Origin: Salinirussus salinus
GTDB lineage: Archaea > Halobacteriota > Halobacteria > Halobacteriales > Haloarculaceae
Reading direction: 5' to 3'
Assembly (NCBI RefSeq): GCF_009831455.1
Contig: NZ_WOWO01000002.1
Span: forward strand, 124,001-188,000
Length of the DNA: 64,000 bases
In this document: positions 58,941 through 64,000 of the stretch, piece after piece
How the letters are laid out: each line of letters begins with the position of its first letter
Position numbering within the stretch: the first letter of the stretch is position 1
Notes under the pieces: generated by a model
What the model was told of the DNA's origin: nothing
Databases searched by the model: none
Seen by the model: only the letters and a program-made list of their open reading frames with translations
Translations under genes and position numbers: made by a program

Positions 58941-59303
58941 TCAGGGCCAGTCGTCGGGGAATTCGTCCCGGTGGTTCTCGATCAGGACCAGCAGCGGCGC
59001 GATGTCCCCCCAGTTCGGACCCTTGCTTATCTTGTTCGCCTCCCGGTCCCACTCGATGAACCCCATCTCCTCGAGCTTCGGCAGGTGGTTGTGGACGATG
59101 TCGAGCTCGAGCACCTCCGGCTCGATATCCTCCGAAACCACGTTCAGCGGGTCCCGGTCGTCGTCGTCCTGGGGGTTGTGTCTCAACAGTGAGAGAAGCA
59201 ACTGGCGCCGGTAGGGACTGGAGAGCGCATCGAAAATGTCGTCCACTGTTGAAGGATCCAACACGGTCGACCAACAGGCCCCCGACCGATACGCCTGTGG
59301 CAT
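58941..59303 (-). CDS. Winged-helix protein (DUF7344-like)
   Basis: 120 residues from ATG 59303. After a short N-terminus the helix-turn-helix reads DDIFDALSSPYRRQLLLSLLRHNPQ, then LDIVHNHLPKLEEMGFIEWD and NKISKGPNWGDIAPLLVLIENH. This is the DUF7344/ArsR-like pattern of small haloarchaeal regulators. The gene stands alone between the lipoprotein and the restriction-modification gene, which lies upstream in the same direction. It could regulate either. Confidence 0.78.
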   Translation of the reverse strand: MPQAYRSGACWSTVLDPSTVDDIFDALSSPYRRQLLLSLLRHNPQDDDDRDPLNVVSEDIEPEVLELDIVHNHLPKLEEMGFIEWDREANKISKGPNWGDIAPLLVLIENHRDEFPDDWP

Positions 59304-59415
59304 GGCACACCATGGGAGCTCTTGTCGCCCCGCTCCGCTCCGATAGTGACCGCGCGCCCACCCGTTCCGGGCGAGAACGGGACGAGCGGGAAAACCGGTC
59401 GCCACCCCCCTTCCC

Positions 59416-62400
59416 TCACTCGCCGACGGTCTCCTCGACGACCGCGACCTCCTCCTCGGTCAGCCCGTAGAGGTCGTAGACGATCTCGTCGATCAGGTCG
59501 TCCGTCCGCTCGATCTTCGCCTCCAGTTCGTCGGCGCGGGCCCGCGTCTCCCGATAGCTCGCAAGCCCCTCGCGGACGTCCGCGACCGCGGGCAGCGTGA
59601 GCGCGCGCAGGCGGTCGACCGGCGAGTTGGTCTTGGTGGCGGTCTCCCGGAAGCCCGCGAAGCCGCCGGCCTCGTCGACGGCCACCGGGACAAAGGCCTC
59701 CACCAGGTCGGCCTCGGTCTCGCTCAGGTCCGTGACCCGCAGCGCCGGCAGCGGGTCGGTCTCGGTGTAGCCCCACTGGTCCGTTTCATACGCATCCTCG
59801 TCGTCGGGCTTGTACCGCGCCGTCAGCCGAACCGTGACCGTCGTGGGTGACTCGCGGGCCACCGTGGCCTCCCCGACCCGGAGGTTGGGGTACTCCTCCG
59901 CGGTGGCCTGGAGGATGGAGTCGGCGGCCCCCTCCGGTGGCTGGGTCAACCCCGCGTCCGCGAGGGTCTGGCCGTCCGAGTACGAACCGAGGTGGTCTAA
60001 CAGATTATCATTGAGATTCCGTCGCTGTACCGTCAACTGCTCTATTTTCTGTACTTTCTCATCTATGGATTCGTAAGTCGATGAGTCATACACCAGCGGT
60101 AGTTTTCTGATATGTTCCGGAAAGACGTTCAACTGTCCGCTGATAGCTTGCATGTAATAATAATGCATCAACGACGAATTGATGATGCCGAGGACAGACT
60201 TGGCCTGTACATTCTGGGATCGCTCTAAATCATCGGAGTAAATCGTCGTATCCCGGTCGTAGACCATGGACTCGTCCGAATCAGAAGCTGGCCGAGTGTG
60301 CTCAACGATTTCGATGCCGCGTGCAGAGAGAGTGCTGTCATCAGCTTCTACTAAATCGGCTTTGGAAATGACGTTGACAACTGAATCTTCAGTATAATAC
60401 TGTTCTTCATCGATGGCGGCTACAAGACCGTTTGCTCCAGCTACCTTCCGAATACACACTTTTGTATTCTCGAATAGTTCGGGAAATGCCGGCCTGTGTA
60501 GCTCTTGCCGGTCATACCATAGATATCTGCCATTGTACGAGATTGAATATCTTGAGATGTCCGCTCCCTTGATCAATTCGACGACCTCGCCCTCCACATC
60601 AGAGGGGTATTCGTCGAAAACAAACCGGCTGGCGTTCCCAGGCTGGGCTCCCCAGCTCGCATAATATAATCGTGAGAGAGGAAACGAATTCTCCCGAATC
60701 GCCCTCAGCATATCGGGGGTCTTCTCAGTCCAATCAATGCGGATCTGTGCACCTGGTAGACGTTGATACTCTGCAACAGGGAGGTGGCACCGCTCAGTCA
60801 CTCCTGACTGATTCATCACATCAATACCGATAGTCGTAGCCTGTCCTCCCGATTGAGAGATATACACGACGGGCGCATTCGTGGCATCATCGAAAACGTT
60901 CTGCTCACGTAGATCCAGAATCCTGTGAATGTCGCCATCATCGAGAACGGTCTCGCGCCAGACGGAGGCGTACGACTCTGTTAGGATCTTATCGGGCACA
61001 ATATAGGAATAATAGCCGCTGGTCCGGGCCAGCGAGCCGGCTAATTCGGAGAATAGCACGTACAAATCAAACCGCCGAAAGGCTGTCTCGTACGTGTCCT
61101 TGAAATAGGTGGCTTGGTCGTCTGGGATTCGAATGATATTGACATACGGCGGATTTCCAGCTATGGCATCGAACCCTGCACCCTCCATCCGCTCCCCGTC
61201 CTCGCCGAAGAAGACCTCGGGGAACTCCAGTTCCCAGTGGAAGAAGTCCTCCTCGTCGGCCATCGCCTGCGCGCTGGCGAACCAGTCCCGCTCCTGTATG
61301 TCGGCCCACGCATCGTCATCCTCGATGGCGCCGGCCATCTCCTCGTAGACGCCCTCGGGGACGTCCAGCCCGAACTGCTCGGCGGTGTGGACGTTGGCGA
61401 CCTCGAACAGCCGCCGATATAATGGATCGGCGCGGATCTCCCCGTAGATCTCCTCCATCGACTTGATGTCCTCGAGCGTTTCGTTGTCGATGGCCAGCAG
61501 GTCCTGCATCAGCTCCATGACGTGGCCCAGGGTCTCCTGGCGGGCGCGGGCGAAGGCCTGCCCGAGGGTGAGCTGCCCGCCGCCGTCCTCCGGGTCCTCC
61601 GAGAGCACCTCGGTGATGTCCGAACCCACGAGCGAGTTCCCGGTCTTGAGGTGGTGGTCCAGGAAGGCGAGCGGCTGGTCGGCCGCCAGCGTCTCCAGCC
61701 ACATCGACAGCTTCCCCAGCTCGACGGCCATCCCGTTCACGTCGACGCCGTAGATGCACTCCTTGGCGATCTCCCGGCGGAGGTGTTGCTCGTCGTAGGA
61801 CTGGATCTCCTGCTCGCGGACGACCTCCATCACCCGCTCGGTCAGGTAGCCCGTCGCGCTCGTCAGGAAGTGGGCGCTTCCCATCGCCGGGTCCAGGATC
61901 TGGAGGTCCTTGACGGCCTGCCAGAACCGCCGGAAGTACTCCCGGTCGCTGGGCTCCAGTCCGTCCGCGCGCAGGTCGGCCTCGATGTCTTCCAGCAGGG
62001 GGTCGACGGTCTCCTCGACGATGTAGGAGACGACGTAGTCGGGGGTGTAGTAGGCGCCCGTCGCCTTGCGCTCGCCCTCGTCGTTGACGACGTACAGCTC
62101 CCCTTCCTCGACGGTCTCGACCGCGTCGGCAACGCTGACCTCCGTGGCGGGCTTCCAGACCTGTCCGCCGTCGGCGGCGACCGCGGCGTACTGCTCGGGG
62201 GCGATCCGGAACTCGTGCTCGAGGAGCCCTTCGTAGATGCTCCCGAGGTGGCGGGTGTCCAGGTCGGCGTAGTCCGCGAGGACGAACGACCCCTCACCCG
62301 CTCCGTCCCCCGCGGCGCCCGCGCCGTCGGCCTCCGTGGTCCCCAGCCGGTAGATTACCTCCGCGATGTAGCGGTCCGCGACCTCGTGCTCGGCGAGGAA

Positions 62401-63537
62401 CTCGTGTTCCTCGGGGTCGAAGAGGCCGCCGTTGTACGGGGGGATCCCCAGCGACTCCTCGCCCTCGTCGACGAGGCCGAACAGGTCCTCAAGTCGCCCC
62501 CAGATCTGGGTGGCGAAGCCGCTGTAGTCCTCGAAACTGTCGCCGGACTGGATGTCCTCGTGGACCTCCAGCCGGAGCTGGTCGAGGCTGAAGTGCTCCT
62601 CGTACTCGGCCTGTTTGGCGGGCTCTTCGGGGTGGATCAGCCCCCTGGACTCGGCGTAGAGGACGAACATCAGCCGGTAGAGGAGCACGAGCGACTGCTC
62701 TTTCAGCTCCCGGCGGGCAGCTTCGTCGTCGGGGTCGATGTCGAGGTCGTTGGTGTGGACGAAGCCCTCCCCCAGCACCCGCAGGGCGGTGAAGACGTTG
62801 TCCTGCAGGTCCTCGCCCAGCTCCTGGGCGGCGGTCTCGCTCTCGTTCCAGACCCGGTCCAGAAAGGAGGTCCCCGCCGTCTCGCGGAAGGCCGCCGGCC
62901 GGAAAAAAGCATAAAAATACTTGAACTCCTCCAGGCTCCCCGACTCCAGCAGTTCCGGCAGGTCGACCTCGTAGTAGGTCTCGGTGGCGTAGTCCTTGGT
63001 GCCGTAGAGGCGCCACTTCTTGCCGTCGGTCAGCACGCCCCACCGGAGGTCCTCGGGCGTGCGCTCCAGGTAGTACTTGACCTGGTGTGAGGCGTCCCGG
63101 TAGGAGCGGGCCTCGTTGAACCGCGCCGAGAAGTCCGCGCCCCACTGTTTGGCCTCCAGGACCGCCGCCGCGCGGGCGTACATCGCCTCGGCGTTCCCGT
63201 CCCGGCGCCGCGCGGCGCCCTCCCGGCGGGCTCCCTCGGACTCGAACAGGAGGCGGTCGTTGTAGCCGCCGCCGTCGGGTAGCGTCGGCTCCGAGAGCGA
63301 GCCGAAGCCGAGGGTGTCGAGCACCTCGTCGACCCAGGCGGCGAGCAGTTCGTCCTCCTTGTACCCCGCGACGAGGTCCCCTTCCTGTGCCCACAGCTCC
63401 CGCAGCGTCTCGAAGGCGGCCTCGGCCTCGCTGTCGCAGTCCCACCCCTCCAGGTCGTCGACGCGCTCGTCGAGGTAGTATCCCGAGAAGAGGTTCGAGT
63501 TCCGGTAGGGGGCTGACCCGAGGGTGGCCTGGCTCAT
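59416..63537 (-). CDS. Type IIG restriction-modification enzyme (Eco57I-like)
   Basis: 1373 residues from ATG 63537. The N-terminal nuclease part contains AVLEAKQWGADF (E-x-K of a PD-(D/E)XK nuclease, ~128-130) and YYLERTPEDLRWGVLTDGKKWRLYGT. The methyltransferase follows: SAM motif LDPAMGSAHFL (~547) and catalytic GNPPYVN (~794), the gamma-class N6-adenine order. A target-recognition segment (~800-1180) and helical C-terminus follow. It cuts and methylates from one chain; no separate S or R subunit adjoins. A BREX PglX-type methylase is less likely since a nuclease motif is present. The recognition segment is distinctly AT-richer. Confidence 0.85.
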   Translation of the reverse strand: MSQATLGSAPYRNSNLFSGYYLDERVDDLEGWDCDSEAEAAFETLRELWAQEGDLVAGYKEDELLAAWVDEVLDTLGFGSLSEPTLPDGGGYNDRLLFESEGARREGAARRRDGNAEAMYARAAAVLEAKQWGADFSARFNEARSYRDASHQVKYYLERTPEDLRWGVLTDGKKWRLYGTKDYATETYYEVDLPELLESGSLEEFKYFYAFFRPAAFRETAGTSFLDRVWNESETAAQELGEDLQDNVFTALRVLGEGFVHTNDLDIDPDDEAARRELKEQSLVLLYRLMFVLYAESRGLIHPEEPAKQAEYEEHFSLDQLRLEVHEDIQSGDSFEDYSGFATQIWGRLEDLFGLVDEGEESLGIPPYNGGLFDPEEHEFLAEHEVADRYIAEVIYRLGTTEADGAGAAGDGAGEGSFVLADYADLDTRHLGSIYEGLLEHEFRIAPEQYAAVAADGGQVWKPATEVSVADAVETVEEGELYVVNDEGERKATGAYYTPDYVVSYIVEETVDPLLEDIEADLRADGLEPSDREYFRRFWQAVKDLQILDPAMGSAHFLTSATGYLTERVMEVVREQEIQSYDEQHLRREIAKECIYGVDVNGMAVELGKLSMWLETLAADQPLAFLDHHLKTGNSLVGSDITEVLSEDPEDGGGQLTLGQAFARARQETLGHVMELMQDLLAIDNETLEDIKSMEEIYGEIRADPLYRRLFEVANVHTAEQFGLDVPEGVYEEMAGAIEDDDAWADIQERDWFASAQAMADEEDFFHWELEFPEVFFGEDGERMEGAGFDAIAGNPPYVNIIRIPDDQATYFKDTYETAFRRFDLYVLFSELAGSLARTSGYYSYIVPDKILTESYASVWRETVLDDGDIHRILDLREQNVFDDATNAPVVYISQSGGQATTIGIDVMNQSGVTERCHLPVAEYQRLPGAQIRIDWTEKTPDMLRAIRENSFPLSRLYYASWGAQPGNASRFVFDEYPSDVEGEVVELIKGADISRYSISYNGRYLWYDRQELHRPAFPELFENTKVCIRKVAGANGLVAAIDEEQYYTEDSVVNVISKADLVEADDSTLSARGIEIVEHTRPASDSDESMVYDRDTTIYSDDLERSQNVQAKSVLGIINSSLMHYYYMQAISGQLNVFPEHIRKLPLVYDSSTYESIDEKVQKIEQLTVQRRNLNDNLLDHLGSYSDGQTLADAGLTQPPEGAADSILQATAEEYPNLRVGEATVARESPTTVTVRLTARYKPDDEDAYETDQWGYTETDPLPALRVTDLSETEADLVEAFVPVAVDEAGGFAGFRETATKTNSPVDRLRALTLPAVADVREGLASYRETRARADELEAKIERTDDLIDEIVYDLYGLTEEEVAVVEETVGE

Positions 63538-63599
63538 TCGTCCCTTGGAGCGCACGAGGGCAACGGTATCAATCTTGGGGAGCGCCCGGTAACGGCGGA

Positions 63600-64000
63600 C
63601 TACCGCGGGGCCTGCCCGTAGATCAGGTCGCGCTGGATGGCGTTTGCCCCCTCGTAGATGACGGGGATCCGGACGTCCCGATAGATGCGGGAGATCTTGT
63701 TCTCGTTGAGCACCGACCGGCCGCCGTGCAGGGACATGCCGGTCTCGGCGCAGTCCATCGCGGCCTCCGTGGCAGTGGCCTTCGCGAGCGCGGCCCAGTA
63801 GCCGGGGTGCTCGCCGTTTTGCACCTTCTCGACGGCGCGCCAGGTCAGCGCCCGGGCGGACTCGAAGGCCATCCGCATCTCCGCGAGGTCGTGCTGGACG
63901 GCCTGGAACTCGCTGACCGACTGGCCCCACGCTTCCCGGTCGTGGACGAAGTGGCTGGCCTCCTCGATGGCCGCCGCGCCCAGCCCGAGCCCGTGGCCGG
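63600..64000 (-). CDS. Acyl-CoA dehydrogenase C-terminal part (partial)
   Basis: About 133 residues of the C-terminal helical domain of an acyl-CoA dehydrogenase; the 5' end lies beyond the window. Visible: REAWGQSVSEFQAVQHDLAEM, ALTWRAVEKVQNGEHPGYWA, AKATATEAAMDCAETGMSLHGG, and RIYRDVRIPVIYEGANAIQRDLI, where the EGAN/T motif carries the catalytic base region of many family members. It oxidises acyl-CoA to enoyl-CoA with FAD. It ends 62 bp from the start of the restriction-modification gene. Confidence 0.92.
   Translation of the reverse strand, partial: GHGLGLGAAAIEEASHFVHDREAWGQSVSEFQAVQHDLAEMRMAFESARALTWRAVEKVQNGEHPGYWAALAKATATEAAMDCAETGMSLHGGRSVLNENKISRIYRDVRIPVIYEGANAIQRDLIYGQAPR

Noticed and set aside
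59416-63537. BREX or other phage-defence island around the methylase gene
   Set aside because: The neighbours are an HTH protein, a lipoprotein and an acyl-CoA dehydrogenase. No other defence gene is present, and the nuclease motif fits a solitary type IIG enzyme.
63538-63930. Upstream extension of the type IIG gene to a start at 63930
   Set aside because: It would run through the acyl-CoA dehydrogenase gene in another frame. The protein-like sequence begins at ATG 63537.

Overview
The window is chromosomal DNA from a haloarchaeon (class Halobacteria). The evidence is high GC, strongly acidic predicted proteins, and families typical of this class: aMBF1, an aldolase/RraA-type pair, TrkH/TrkA/RCK potassium genes, PorAB, an archaeal heme-copper oxidase, Tat lipoproteins, and many small membrane proteins of unnamed haloarchaeal families. 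Many genes have a T/A-rich TATA-like motif about 28-29 nt upstream of the start codon, the spacing expected for leaderless archaeal transcripts. I used that spacing to choose starts. The genus cannot be fixed from the sequence alone.

Layout. 1-4.1 kb: end of sufB, sufD, a ferritin-like protein, two DtxR-type metal regulators and a TRASH-domain Lrp/AsnC regulator, i.e. iron-sulfur assembly and metal control. 4.2-6.9 kb: copper P-type ATPase. 6.9-13.4 kb: an M20 peptidase, a multi-sensor histidine kinase, then an HpcH/HpaI aldolase facing a 2-hydroxyacid dehydrogenase plus an RraA-like protein. 13.5-16.0 kb: a PQQ-propeller lipoprotein divergent from a small operon behind an iron-box-like palindrome. 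16.0-16.4 kb: tRNA-Arg(CCT) with unusual downstream repeats. 16.5-20.0 kb: hisC, an AK6-type kinase, a CDP-alcohol phosphatidyltransferase, aMBF1 and tpiA. 20.0-24.3 kb: HerA-type ATPase and an APC permease fused to universal-stress domains. 24.6-32.9 kb: trkA-trkH, hemH-hemG, a two-RCK potassium channel and hemE. 33.0-36.4 kb: adk, DUF106 (Oxa1-like), cmk, truB and tRNA-Pro(GGG). 36.8-39.5 kb: small membrane proteins and lipoproteins, a secreted nuclease and a Trm112-like protein. 39.6-44.0 kb: purA, a small winged-helix protein and an 844-residue coiled-coil protein. 44.1-47.6 kb: cytochrome oxidase subunit I with satellite membrane proteins. 47.6-55.3 kb: methylmalonyl-CoA mutase, CBS-ParB and DHH proteins, an Lrp regulator and porAB. 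55.6-59.3 kb: a stress protein, an MFS transporter, a DUF4349 lipoprotein and an HTH protein. 59.4-63.5 kb: a solitary type IIG restriction-modification enzyme. The end of an acyl-CoA dehydrogenase closes the window.

Most of this is ordinary core chromosome. What stands out lies between or inside the genes. (1) A 78-bp two-hairpin element occurs just downstream of both tRNA genes, 63/78 identical by hand alignment. At tRNA-Arg a 21-bp copy of the tRNA 3' end lies beyond it. (2) Short leaderless ORFs appear to precede and overlap or abut the starts of the ferritin-like, uspA, trkA and DUF7260-like genes. (3) A solitary hairpin resembling the right end of IS200/IS605 (TnpB-type) elements lies at 51.86-51.93 kb with no transposase. 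(4) A 16-codon tandem duplication sits inside the ATP-binding N-box of the histidine kinase. (5) The target-recognition part of the type IIG enzyme has much lower GC than its catalytic part. (6) A strong TATA-like box without an ORF precedes a structured region near 41.1 kb.

No complete insertion sequence, CRISPR array, rRNA or prophage was seen.
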